From Rhizobium sp. EC-SD404 (GTDB lineage Bacteria > Pseudomonadota > Alphaproteobacteria > Rhizobiales > Rhizobiaceae): DNA of 64,000 nucleotides. Below the pieces are notes generated by a model that saw only the letters and a list, made by a program, of their open reading frames with translations, ran no database searches and had not been told where the DNA came from. Position 1 is the first letter of the stretch. Every line of letters starts with the position of its first letter. The DNA is taken from positions 1,246,001-1,310,000 of the forward strand of contig NZ_LR701459.1 of assembly GCF_902498825.1 (NCBI RefSeq). The letters run 5' to 3'. Shown here one piece after another: positions 35,830 to 44,074 of the stretch. The position numbers were made by a program, and so were the translations under genes.

Positions 35830-37410
35830 ATGCTGAAGAGTGCGTTGGGTTACAAGGGTGCCTTCACGGCGCCGCATCGTGCGGCGGCGCTTGCCGGGCG
35901 CGATATCCTCGAAGCGGGCGGCACCGCCGTCGAGGCGATGGTGGCTGCAGCGGCGACGATCGCCGTCGTCTATCCGCACATGAACGGCATCGGCGGCGAT
36001 GGCTTCTGGCTGATCAAGAAGAAGGGCGCGCCGCCCATCGGCATTTCCGGCTGTGGGCGGGCCGCGGCTCTGGCAGATGTCGCCTTTTACCGGAACGCCG
36101 GCCATGCCGACGCCATCCCTGCGCGCGGCGGCCTGGCGGCGCTGACCGTGCCCGGGACCATCGATGGATGGCGGCTGGCCTTGCAGCATGGCGGCGGACG
36201 CTTGCCGCTTGCCGATCTGCTCGCCGCGGCGATCGGCTACGCCCGCGATGGCATCGCCGTCACCGGCAATCAGTCCGACTGCACGCGCGACAAGCTGTCG
36301 ACGCTTAAGGACGTGCCCGGATTTGCCGAGCACTTCCTCGTCGAGGGTGCACCGCCTCGGGCCGGGCACCGGATGAAGCAGGTGCCGCTGGCGGATACGC
36401 TGTCGCATCTCGCCGAGCAGGGTCTCGAAAGCTACTACAAGGGCGACATCGCAGCCGCGCACGCGCGCTATCTCGAGGCCAATGGCAGCCCGTTGCGGCT
36501 TTCCGACTTTCACGGCTTCGAAGCGACGGAGGTTGTGCCTCTGTCGCTCACGACATCGCTCGGCACGCTTTTCAACATGACGCCGCCGACGCAAGGCATC
36601 TCGTCGCTGATGATCCTCGGGCTGTTCGACCGCCTGGGTATCACGCAAGCCGAAAGTTTCGACCATCTCCACGGTCTGATCGAGGCGACCAAGCAGGCAT
36701 TCATCAAGCGCAATGCCGAGCTTGGCGATCCAGACGCGATGGCAGAGCCGGCGCAGTCCTGGCTCGATGCCGCGGGGTTGGATGCCATGGCCACACGGAT
36801 TGACCGCAAACGCGCGTTGCCCTGGCCTTATGAGCCGAAGGAAGGCGATACGATCTGGATGGGCGCGGTCGATGCCGAAGGCACCGTCGTTTCCTTCATT
36901 CAGAGCGTCTTCTGGGAATTCGGTTCCGGCCTGACCTGCCCCGAGACGGGCGTGTTCTTCCAGAACCGTGGCGCAGGGTTCTCCCTGAAACCCGGGCCGA
37001 ACGAACTCGCCCCCTTCAAGCGGCCGTTCCACACATTGAACCCCGCGATGGCCGAGCTTTCCGACGGGCGCGTCTTCGCCTACGGCACGATGGGCGGTGA
37101 AGGCCAGCCGCAGACGCAGGCAGCCGTCTTCACCCGCTACGCGCAGTTCGGTCAGGATTTGCAGCAGGCCATTTCTGCGCCACGTTGGCTGCTCGGCAAG
37201 ACGTGGGGCGATGCGACGACGACGCTGAAGCTCGAAAGCCGGTTTCCCGCGGATTTGATCGAAGATCTTGGCAACGCAGGCCACGACGTGGAGATCATTC
37301 CTGAATTCTCCGATCTTGCAGGTCACGCCGGCGCCGTCGTTCTCCACGCCGATGGGCTTATGGAGAGTGCTTCAGACCCGCGCTCGGACGGTGCCGCCAT
37401 CAGCTATTGA
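35830..37410 (+). CDS. Gamma-glutamyltransferase-family Ntn hydrolase (cytoplasmic)
   Basis: A 526-residue self-processing Ntn hydrolase. It has GGTAVEAMVAAAATIAVV near the start, HMNGIGGDGFWLI, and the small-subunit start at Thr341 (EGDTIWMGAVDAEG), which aligns with the autocatalytic Thr of GGT. GTMGGEGQPQTQAAVF lies near the C terminus. There is no signal peptide, unlike periplasmic glutathione hydrolases. The FIQSVFWEFGSG segment and length also resemble the HpxW oxamate amidohydrolase subgroup, so glutathione need not be the substrate. It sits 4 bases after the TRAP permease and most likely hydrolyses an amide or gamma-glutamyl compound that the transporter imports. Confidence 0.85.
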   Translation: MLKSALGYKGAFTAPHRAAALAGRDILEAGGTAVEAMVAAAATIAVVYPHMNGIGGDGFWLIKKKGAPPIGISGCGRAAALADVAFYRNAGHADAIPARGGLAALTVPGTIDGWRLALQHGGGRLPLADLLAAAIGYARDGIAVTGNQSDCTRDKLSTLKDVPGFAEHFLVEGAPPRAGHRMKQVPLADTLSHLAEQGLESYYKGDIAAAHARYLEANGSPLRLSDFHGFEATEVVPLSLTTSLGTLFNMTPPTQGISSLMILGLFDRLGITQAESFDHLHGLIEATKQAFIKRNAELGDPDAMAEPAQSWLDAAGLDAMATRIDRKRALPWPYEPKEGDTIWMGAVDAEGTVVSFIQSVFWEFGSGLTCPETGVFFQNRGAGFSLKPGPNELAPFKRPFHTLNPAMAELSDGRVFAYGTMGGEGQPQTQAAVFTRYAQFGQDLQQAISAPRWLLGKTWGDATTTLKLESRFPADLIEDLGNAGHDVEIIPEFSDLAGHAGAVVLHADGLMESASDPRSDGAAISY

Positions 37411-37424
37411 TGCGTTTCGGCGGA

Positions 37425-38069
37425 TCAGTTCCGCCGATCGAGCACGGCGCGCGCCGCACTCTGCAGGTGCCGGCGGAGCGCCTTTTCGGCGTCGCGGGCA
37501 TTGCGATCGAGGATTGCAGTGACGATCGTGTCGTGCTCGGCACAGGAGCGGGCGATGCGCTCCGTCATCCGGAACTGCGAGGAGCGGAACGGCGCAAGCT
37601 TCAGGCGCAGGGACTGCGCGATCTCGACGACCTCGCAGTTGTGCGATCCGTCGAAGATCATGCCGTGAAAATCGGTGTTTGCCAGATCATAGCTTTCGAA
37701 ATCGCGCTGTTCGGCCATGCGCTGCATCTTGAGGTGCAGCGTTTCGAAGGCTGCACGCTCGCTGACCGTCATCCGCTCGGCAGCCAGCCGACCGCATAAC
37801 GCTTCGATCTCGCCCATCGCCTCGAACATCTCGCCGATCCGCTCGCTCGACTGCTCCGAGACGATGACGCCGCGATAGGGGACGCGCTGCGCGAGCGATC
37901 TGGAGACGACCACATGGAGAGCTTCGCGCACGGGTGTTCGGGAGACGCCGAAGCGCTTGGCCAGCGCATTTTCATCGAGCTTGCTGCCCGCCGGCAGAAC
38001 CTGATTGACGATTTCCCGTTCCAGCTCGGCGGCGATGAATGCGCTGTGGACATTCTTGTGCATGTGCAT
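37425..38069 (-). CDS. GntR-family regulator with FCD domain
   Basis: A 214-residue regulator. The winged helix near the N terminus contains DENALAKRFGVSRTPVREAL, and the FCD ligand domain carries the metal/ligand Asp and His residues (DFHGMIFDGSHN and CAEHDTIV). It is convergent with the hydrolase gene, 14 bases tail to tail. The start is uncertain: ATG 38069 is followed by a second ATG two codons later, and upstream TTG codons are open. It probably controls the TRAP operon through the TTGTATACAA site at 32746, with the imported compound or a metabolite as effector. Confidence 0.82.
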   Translation of the reverse strand: MHMHKNVHSAFIAAELEREIVNQVLPAGSKLDENALAKRFGVSRTPVREALHVVVSRSLAQRVPYRGVIVSEQSSERIGEMFEAMGEIEALCGRLAAERMTVSERAAFETLHLKMQRMAEQRDFESYDLANTDFHGMIFDGSHNCEVVEIAQSLRLKLAPFRSSQFRMTERIARSCAEHDTIVTAILDRNARDAEKALRRHLQSAARAVLDRRN

Positions 38070-38205
38070 GACGTAATTTTTCGACCAGACGCTCGGCGGC
38101 AATTCATTCAAGCTTTCGCCACGAAAGTGTCTTCCGAACGGCCGCGCCGCGCAACATGCATTCCGTCTTGTCCTCGCCGGAACTTGGCCCTGGTGGGTCC
38201 GATGA

Positions 38206-39198
38206 CTAGGTGGCATTCTTCCTGCGCTTGCTCTCGCGCCAGGCCAGGAGCAAAGCCCCGCTGACGATCAGGGCCGCGCCGATGAAGCTCGTTGCCGGCG
38301 GCACGATGCCGAACAGGGCAAAGTCGTAGATCGCTGCAAATATGAGCGTCGCGTAGAAGATCGGCATGACGAGGCTGGCATCGCCGCTCTTCATGGCCTG
38401 GATGAAACAGGCCTGGGCGCAGACCATGATTGAGCCGAGCAGCGCGAGCATCATCCATTGCGTAGGGGTCGGCCAGATCCAGACGAAGCTCGCGGCCGTG
38501 ACAGCGATGAGCATGCCGATCGTGTTGTTGATGACGAGGATCCGCAAGGGCGGTTCTCCACCTGCGAGCACCTTGATCATGATGGCTTCGAGGCCGAGGA
38601 AAAGCGCGGAGGCGAGGGCGACGAAGACCACCGGCTGGAACGCCTCGCTTCCGGGCCTGATCAGCACCATGGCTCCGATCAGCGCCAGACCGGCGGCAGC
38701 CCAGCGCCACGGCCCGACGCGTTCGGACAGGAGCGGGATGGCAAGGACCATCGCGACGATGGGATTGAGAAACGAGATCGCCGTAGCGTCGGCAAGGCGC
38801 ATATAGGACGATGCTGCGAAAAGGCACGTGACGCCGGCCCAACCGGCGATCGAACGACCTAGATGATACGGGAGCTTTGCGCTCTTGAGCGACGGGCGCA
38901 GTATCGCGACGATCGGCATCAATGCGAGCCAGGCGAACAAAAAGCGGCCGGCGCTTACTTGCAGGGGATGCAACGGCCCGCCGCCCCCTGCACCGATGCC
39001 CTGACCGAGCGCCTTGGCAATCAGCGTCGTCGCGGCGATCAACGCACAGGCAAGAAGCATCATCACGATGCCTCTTATGGCGCTGCCTGCCGGTTCGGCT
39101 GGGCGTGGTGCGGCATGGGGCGTGGTGGCTTGGGGGTGCTGGGCGTGGGTCGAGGACAAGGTAGACTCCGATACGGTGCGTCGGCGCCTCAATGCCAT
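38206..39198 (-). CDS. EamA/DMT-family transporter
   Basis: A 330-residue membrane protein with a Pro/His/Ala-rich cytoplasmic N-terminal tail of about 40 residues and ten transmembrane helices in two EamA repeats (SYMRLADATAISFLNPIVAM in the first). GGAA precedes the ATG at 39198. DMT proteins typically export metabolites or amino acids. It lies divergent from the LysR gene, with about 60 bases between the two starts, so LysR may control it. Confidence 0.85.
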   Translation of the reverse strand: MALRRRRTVSESTLSSTHAQHPQATTPHAAPRPAEPAGSAIRGIVMMLLACALIAATTLIAKALGQGIGAGGGGPLHPLQVSAGRFLFAWLALMPIVAILRPSLKSAKLPYHLGRSIAGWAGVTCLFAASSYMRLADATAISFLNPIVAMVLAIPLLSERVGPWRWAAAGLALIGAMVLIRPGSEAFQPVVFVALASALFLGLEAIMIKVLAGGEPPLRILVINNTIGMLIAVTAASFVWIWPTPTQWMMLALLGSIMVCAQACFIQAMKSGDASLVMPIFYATLIFAAIYDFALFGIVPPATSFIGAALIVSGALLLAWRESKRRKNAT

Positions 39199-39258
39199 TG
39201 TTTTCCATACGCAACCAATAGAGACTGACGCGGTATCTATTCATTTCGGATATGGATA

Positions 39259-40203
39259 ATGCGTCCGTCGGCCCACCAACTCGAATGTTTCTCCGCCGTC
39301 ATGCGGCTCGGCACCGCGACTGCAGCTGCCAACGTTCTCAACACCTCGCAACCGAGCGTCACCCGGGCGCTCAGGCAACTGGAAGATGTGACGCGGCTCC
39401 AGCTGTTCGAGCGTCGCGAGGGGCGTCTGCATCCGACCGCGGAGGCAAGAGAGCTCATGGCGCAGGTGGAGGCAAGCTTTGCCGGGCTCGAGCGGATAGG
39501 TCATGCAGCCGAGATGATCCTGCGCCGCCGTCGCGGCACGGTCCGGATCGGTTGCCTGCCGGCTTTTGCGCAAGGCTTCATCGCCCGTGCAACGGCATCG
39601 TTTTTGCGCGACGAGCCGGATCGTCACGTCTCACTGGTGCCGCTGACCGTGCGAGAACTCATGAAGGCGATGCGGGACCAGGAGCTGGACCTCGGCATCG
39701 TGGCGTTCGAGGTGGCTGCGTCGGACGAGCTTGATGCGGAGCGGTTCACCGACATCAACGAGATCGCGTTGCTGCCACCGGGGCATCGGCTTGCGGGGCG
39801 GGATGCGATCGGCCTCGCAGACCTCGACGGCGAGGCGATGATTGCGATTGCCGGAACGGATCCCTATCGGCGCCGAACGGAAGCGATCATGGCTGCGGCC
39901 GGCGCTCGTCCGCGGCATGTGGTGGAAACGGCGACAAGCCATGGTGTCGGTGCGATGGTCGCAGCCGGGCTCGGCATCGGGATCATGAACCCGATCACCG
40001 CTCTCGACTTCCTCGGCTCCGGCGCAACCATGCTGCGCCTGACCGACCGGCTGCCATTCCTCACGACGTTGGTGACGCCACGACGGCTTGAACGGCCTGG
40101 CGCAATACGGCACTGCATCGAAGCTCTGAACGCGGAGCGGGCGGCATCGCTCGAAAGGGTCGACGTACTGCTCGGGCAAATGAAGCCGGCAAAAGAGGAC
40201 TGA
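39259..40203 (+). CDS. LysR-family transcriptional regulator
   Basis: A 314-residue regulator. The N-terminal helix-turn-helix includes ANVLNTSQPSVTRALRQLE, and the C-terminal two-lobed effector domain starts near GTVRIGCLPAFAQGF. The ATG follows a GGATATGGATA sequence. It is divergent from the EamA transporter and 2 bases before the PLP lyase gene, so one or both are likely targets. The 60-base divergent region contains a TTCGGATATGGAT element but no clean palindrome. Confidence 0.88.
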   Translation: MRPSAHQLECFSAVMRLGTATAAANVLNTSQPSVTRALRQLEDVTRLQLFERREGRLHPTAEARELMAQVEASFAGLERIGHAAEMILRRRRGTVRIGCLPAFAQGFIARATASFLRDEPDRHVSLVPLTVRELMKAMRDQELDLGIVAFEVAASDELDAERFTDINEIALLPPGHRLAGRDAIGLADLDGEAMIAIAGTDPYRRRTEAIMAAAGARPRHVVETATSHGVGAMVAAGLGIGIMNPITALDFLGSGATMLRLTDRLPFLTTLVTPRRLERPGAIRHCIEALNAERAASLERVDVLLGQMKPAKED

Positions 40204-40205
40204 CG

Positions 40206-41261
40206 ATGTATCGCGCGAACCCTTGGAAGGCGAAGGATCTGCCGGCGGATCTGGCGACACTGCCACAGGTCGCGGACGATGCCGGTCCCGTGCTCGCGCT
40301 TCTGTCGCGGTGTCCAGCATATCGGCCGACGCCGCTGCTGCCCATTCCTTCGCTCAGCGAAGCGATCGGTGGTGCAAGCCTTTGGGTCAAGGACGAAACG
40401 GCGCGGATGGGGCTCGGATCGTTCAAAGCTCTCGGTGCCGCCTATGCGATTGCGCGCGACGCCGTTGCGGTCGCGGGCGGAGGCGATCTTGCGTCGGCGC
40501 TTGTCGGCCGCACCTATGTGACGGCGAGTGCGGGCAATCACGGCATGTCGGTCGCTGCCGGAGCGCGCGTCTTCGGCGCGAATGCCGTCATCTTCATCAG
40601 CGAGACAGTGTCGGGCGCGATCGCCGAAAGGCTGCGTGGAAAAGGCGCGCGGGTGATCCGGCAGGGCCATGACTACGAAGCGAGCATGGCTGCGGCGGCA
40701 GAGGCTGCCGACGTCAATGGCTGGATACTGCTCTCCGATTCCACGTGGCCCGGTTACACGACGCCGGCGCTCGACGTGATGGCCGGTTACCTGGCGCTCG
40801 CCGAAGAGATCGTCGGCGAGATGGCGACGCCGCCGACGCATGTCTTTCTGCAGGCAGGTGTGGGCGGGTTTGCGGCGGCGATGCTTGCGCGCTTCAGAAG
40901 CGCTTGGGGACGCGATGGCTTCGAGGCGATCGTCGTCGAGCCGGCATTCGCGCCGTGCATCATGGAGAGTCTTCTCGCTGGGCGCGCAGTGCGGGCCGAC
41001 GGACCGGTCTCTGCAATGGGCAGGCTCGACTGCAAGGAGCCGTCGCATGTCGCTCTCGCCACGATCGCCCGGCTCGCCGACGGCTGCCTCACCGTGACGG
41101 AAGAGGAGGCCGCGGAAGCCGCCAGCATGCTCGCCACGGTGGAGATTGCAACGACGCCTTCCGGCGCTGCCGGATTTGCCGGCGCCATCGGCTGTCAAAG
41201 TGCGGTTGGTGCTCTTGGGCCTAAGGCCCGTGTGCTGGTTGTGGTCACTGAAGGCACGTGA
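40206..41261 (+). CDS. PLP-dependent lyase, diaminopropionate ammonia-lyase-like
   Basis: A 351-residue fold-type II PLP enzyme. KDETARMGLGSFKALGAAYA contains the PLP-binding Lys (GSFKALG), ASAGNHGMSVAAGARVFGA is the asparagine loop and LQAGVGGFAAAM is the phosphate-binding loop. The N terminus (YRANPW) and motif set resemble 2,3-diaminopropionate ammonia-lyase (YgeX/DpaL), which deaminates diaminopropionate to pyruvate and ammonia. At 351 residues it is shorter than YgeX (about 400). Threonine/serine dehydratase is a less likely alternative. It is coupled to the LysR gene. Confidence 0.8.
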   Translation: MYRANPWKAKDLPADLATLPQVADDAGPVLALLSRCPAYRPTPLLPIPSLSEAIGGASLWVKDETARMGLGSFKALGAAYAIARDAVAVAGGGDLASALVGRTYVTASAGNHGMSVAAGARVFGANAVIFISETVSGAIAERLRGKGARVIRQGHDYEASMAAAAEAADVNGWILLSDSTWPGYTTPALDVMAGYLALAEEIVGEMATPPTHVFLQAGVGGFAAAMLARFRSAWGRDGFEAIVVEPAFAPCIMESLLAGRAVRADGPVSAMGRLDCKEPSHVALATIARLADGCLTVTEEEAAEAASMLATVEIATTPSGAAGFAGAIGCQSAVGALGPKARVLVVVTEGT

Positions 41262-41264
41262 CGC

Positions 41265-41738
41265 TCAACGATAGGGGTGGATCGTCAGCGGACGCTGTTC
41301 CTCGATCGCTTCCATCGCAAAGTAGGACGTGACGGATTCGAGCTCGACCGCCTCGATCAGGCGCTGGTAGACGGCGTCGTAGCTGATCATGTCGCGGGTC
41401 ACAATTTTCAGCATGTAGTCGTAGTCGCCGCCGATGCGGAAGAAATCCGTGATGTCGGGGATGGACGATACATGGGTGCGGAAGGTCTTCAGCCAGCTCG
41501 TCGAGTGATGGCGCGTGCGCACCATGACGAAGACGACGAGGCCGAGTTCGACCTTGTGCCGGGCAACGCGGATCGTGCGACCGGCGATGATGCCGTCGTC
41601 TTCCAGCGCCTTCAGCCGTCTCCAGCAGGCGTTTTGCGACAGGCCGATCTTCTGGGCCAAATCGCGTTGCGACAATCCCGCATCGAGCTGAAGTTCCCGC
41701 AATATTCTTGCGTCAAATTGATCTATCTTTCGGGTCAT
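41265..41738 (-). CDS. Lrp/AsnC-family regulator
   Basis: A 157-residue regulator with an N-terminal winged helix (LDAGLSQRDLAQKIGLSQNA) and a C-terminal RAM effector domain (TDFFRIGGDYDYMLKIVTRD). It is divergent from the class V aminotransferase gene with 109 bases between the starts; a perfect palindrome there probably serves it. Such local Lrp proteins usually sense an amino acid and control the adjacent gene. Confidence 0.9.
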   Translation of the reverse strand: MTRKIDQFDARILRELQLDAGLSQRDLAQKIGLSQNACWRRLKALEDDGIIAGRTIRVARHKVELGLVVFVMVRTRHHSTSWLKTFRTHVSSIPDITDFFRIGGDYDYMLKIVTRDMISYDAVYQRLIEAVELESVTSYFAMEAIEEQRPLTIHPYR

Positions 41739-41763
41739 ATCCGATCATTTGACCCAATTATCG

Positions 41764-41779
41764 ATGTTTGTGCAAACAT
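41764..41779. promoter_or_regulatory. Palindrome between lrp-like and aminotransferase genes
   Basis: ATGTTTG-TG-CAAACAT, two perfect 7-bp arms around a 2-base centre, lies 25 bases upstream of the Lrp-type regulator start and 68 bases upstream of the aminotransferase gene. It is well placed as the operator for autoregulation and control of the divergent gene. Confidence 0.55.
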
Positions 41780-41847
41780 TTTGATGAACATTTCCCACCT
41801 TGCTTGCGTCAGAATCGTTTTAGCCAATTGAAGCAAGGCATGCGCAG

Positions 41848-43308
41848 ATGGATGGTATCCTGGAGACCTGGGCCAGAACACTGGGGGAAGCGGGCGACCT
41901 GATCGGACGGCTCCGTGAGGGTTTGATCGGCGAGGGCGCCTTGATCGACGGGCCGCACGGACCCCGTCGGCTCGTTTACGCAGACTATACCGCGTCCGGT
42001 CGGGCGCTGCGGCAGATCGAGATGTTCGTGATGGAACAGGTTCTGCCGTTCTACGCCAACAGCCATACCGAAGCATCCCATTGCGGCGCCTACTCCACCC
42101 GCCTGCGCGAAGCGGCTCGAGCATCGATCGCCCGCACACTTGAGGCGGGCAGTGCGCACAGCGTCATCTTCACCGGGTCAGGCGCGACGGCGGCCATCAA
42201 CCGGCTCGTTGGATTGCTGGCGATCCCGGAACGGATCGCGCGCGGCGAAGCGGTGACTGTCATCATCGGTCCATACGAGCATCACTCCAATCTCCTGCCG
42301 TGGCGGGAGAGCGGGGCCCAAATCGTGGAGATCGCCGAACAGCACGGTGGCGGCCCCGACAAGGCGGATCTGGAAGCAGCGCTCGTCGATGCGACGTCCC
42401 GTGGCTTCACTGTTGCTGCGTTCTCCGCGGCGTCCAACGTGACCGGCATCGTCAGCGACGTCGTCGGCGTGACGCGGCTGGTTAAGGCACATGGCGCGAT
42501 CGCCATCTGGGACTACGCAGCCGGTGCACCCTATCTGCCGATGTCGATGGTGCCTGCGGATGACGCAGCCATCGATGCCATCGTGTTCTCCCCGCACAAG
42601 TTCATCGGCGGGCCGGGTGCGTCCGGCATCCTCGCATTGAAGAATGACATTGTCGCCACCGCGCGGCCGACGCTTCCAGGTGGGGGGACAGTGTCTTTCG
42701 TCTCGCCCTGGGCGCACCGTTACAGTGATCGGATCATTGCGCGCGAGGAGGCCGGAACGCCGAATGGGATCGGCGATATCCGCGCCGCACTCGTGCTTCT
42801 GGTCAAGGAAGCGGTCGGTCAGTCCTTCATCACCAGGCGCAACCGTGAACTGCGGGAGATGGCGCTCAAGCGCTGGCTGAACAATCCACGGCTCGACGTT
42901 TTGGGCCGTCAAACGGCGGAAGCATTGCCCGTCGTGTCGTTGCGCGTGCGGGATGGTCGAGGCGGCCATGTGCACCACCAGCTCGTCACCCGCATGTTGA
43001 GCGATCACCACGGCATTCAGGCACGGGGCGGATGCGCCTGCGCCGGCCCTTATGCGCACCGACTTCTCGGTATCGACGAGGCAGCTTCGCGCGATCTCGC
43101 GGCGGCGATCGATGCGGGGATGGAGATGGAAAAGCCCGGTTGGGTGCGGTTGAACTTCAGCTATCTGCTGAGCGACGAGAAGGCGCGCTTAATTATCGAT
43201 GCGGTGGACGAACTGGCGTCAAAGGCTGCGGATCTCGCTGCCGACTATCGCTCCGATCCCGCAACCGCGCGCTTTGTGGCAGGCCGCGAGAGCAGTGTCG
43301 CCGCATGA
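41848..43308 (+). CDS. Class V aminotransferase / cysteine-desulfurase-like PLP enzyme
   Basis: A 486-residue fold-type I PLP enzyme. The N-terminal VYADYTASGRALRQIE segment, the His/Glu region YEHHSNLLPWRE, the cofactor Asp-containing IWDYAAGAPYLP and the Schiff-base Lys in FSPHKFIGGPGASG are visible. Residues such as RGGCACAGPYAHRLL carry cysteines near the position of the desulfurase loop. It is longer than SufS/IscS (about 400). No Fe-S assembly partner genes are nearby, so a catabolic role (lyase or desulfurase on a small amino acid) is more likely than iron-sulfur biogenesis. Confidence 0.8.
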   Translation: MDGILETWARTLGEAGDLIGRLREGLIGEGALIDGPHGPRRLVYADYTASGRALRQIEMFVMEQVLPFYANSHTEASHCGAYSTRLREAARASIARTLEAGSAHSVIFTGSGATAAINRLVGLLAIPERIARGEAVTVIIGPYEHHSNLLPWRESGAQIVEIAEQHGGGPDKADLEAALVDATSRGFTVAAFSAASNVTGIVSDVVGVTRLVKAHGAIAIWDYAAGAPYLPMSMVPADDAAIDAIVFSPHKFIGGPGASGILALKNDIVATARPTLPGGGTVSFVSPWAHRYSDRIIAREEAGTPNGIGDIRAALVLLVKEAVGQSFITRRNRELREMALKRWLNNPRLDVLGRQTAEALPVVSLRVRDGRGGHVHHQLVTRMLSDHHGIQARGGCACAGPYAHRLLGIDEAASRDLAAAIDAGMEMEKPGWVRLNFSYLLSDEKARLIIDAVDELASKAADLAADYRSDPATARFVAGRESSVAA

Positions 43309-43363
43309 GATGAGGGGCCGCCATTGATGCTTGCCGCACCGTCTCAGCTCGGGCATGATATCT

Positions 43364-43377
43364 TCCAATATATTGGA
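43364..43377. promoter_or_regulatory. Operator of the XRE-cupin regulator (self)
   Basis: TCCAATATATTGGA is a perfect 14-bp palindrome directly upstream of the GGAGGAGGG ribosome-binding site of the XRE-cupin gene. A related copy at 44013-44026 precedes kbl. The position downstream of a plausible promoter (TTGCCG near 43331, CATGAT near 43354) suits autorepression. Confidence 0.65.
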
Positions 43378-43392
43378 GGAGGGACTGTCCGT

Positions 43393-43950
43393 ATGGATCT
43401 GGGGAAAAGGATTTCCGAGCGCCTGAAGGAGATCCGCCGTGAGCGCAATCTGTCGCTCGATGCCGTCGCCCGGCTATCGGGTGTGTCGCGTTCGATGCTG
43501 TCGCAGATCGAACGCGGAAGCTCCAGTCCCACCGTCTCTACCTTGTGGAATTTGACGCGCGCACTCGACGTGGATTTCGCGGGATTGATCGACGGAAAGG
43601 TGCCGGTCAATGACGGTTTCCGGGAAATCGTTAAAGCTGATCGAGTCCCCACGATCGAATCGAAGGGCGAAGGATGCCGCCTGAAAATTCTCAGTCCGCC
43701 GGATTACGCGGGCGACTGCGAGCTTTACGAGGTGATTTTCGATGCTGGCGGGGCGCTGCGGAGCGAACCTCATCGCGATGGCTGCGAGGAGCACCTGACC
43801 ATTCTGGAAGGAGCGATCACCGTCAAGTCCGGTGCGCGCTCGCTCGATCTCGAAAAGGGCGATACGGCCTGCTACCGGGCGGATAAAGCCCATGCGCTGG
43901 AGGCCAAAGATGGTCCGGCGCGCGCAATTCTCATGGTGCGCAACTCTTAG
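43393..43950 (+). CDS. XRE-family regulator with C-terminal cupin
   Basis: A 185-residue regulator. The helix-turn-helix at about 8-65 contains SLDAVARLSGVSRSMLSQIE, and the cupin domain at about 105-180 contains EEHLTILEGAITVKSG and GDTACYRADKAHALEA. GGAGGAGGG nine bases before the ATG at 43393 favours this start over one at 43324. This architecture (PuuR, SutR and relatives) regulates amine, amino-acid or sulfur-compound catabolism, with the cupin sensing a small metabolite. The palindrome in front of its own gene recurs before the kbl operon, which is therefore its likely target. Confidence 0.88.
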   Translation: MDLGKRISERLKEIRRERNLSLDAVARLSGVSRSMLSQIERGSSSPTVSTLWNLTRALDVDFAGLIDGKVPVNDGFREIVKADRVPTIESKGEGCRLKILSPPDYAGDCELYEVIFDAGGALRSEPHRDGCEEHLTILEGAITVKSGARSLDLEKGDTACYRADKAHALEAKDGPARAILMVRNS

Positions 43951-44012
43951 TTTGCATCAATCGCGGGCAGTGAAGGTCCGTGCATTCTTATTGCTCACCA
44001 TCGATTGACATG

Positions 44013-44026
44013 TCCGCTATATTGGA
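44013..44026. promoter_or_regulatory. Second XRE-cupin operator copy, upstream of kbl
   Basis: TCCGCTATATTGGA matches the palindrome at 43364-43377 in 12 of 14 positions. It follows a TTGACA hexamer at 44005-44010, so a bound regulator would cover the space between -35 and -10. It lies 49 bases before the kbl start. Confidence 0.6.
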
Positions 44027-44074
44027 TAACCTTCTTAGTCGAAAGTGTTAGCCGGCGTCTGCAAGGAGACCGTC

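Noticed and set aside
35740..37347. Open frame of about 535 codons antisense to the GGT-like gene
   Set aside because: The sense strand encodes an Ntn hydrolase with its catalytic Thr in place; the antisense frame has no recognisable feature.
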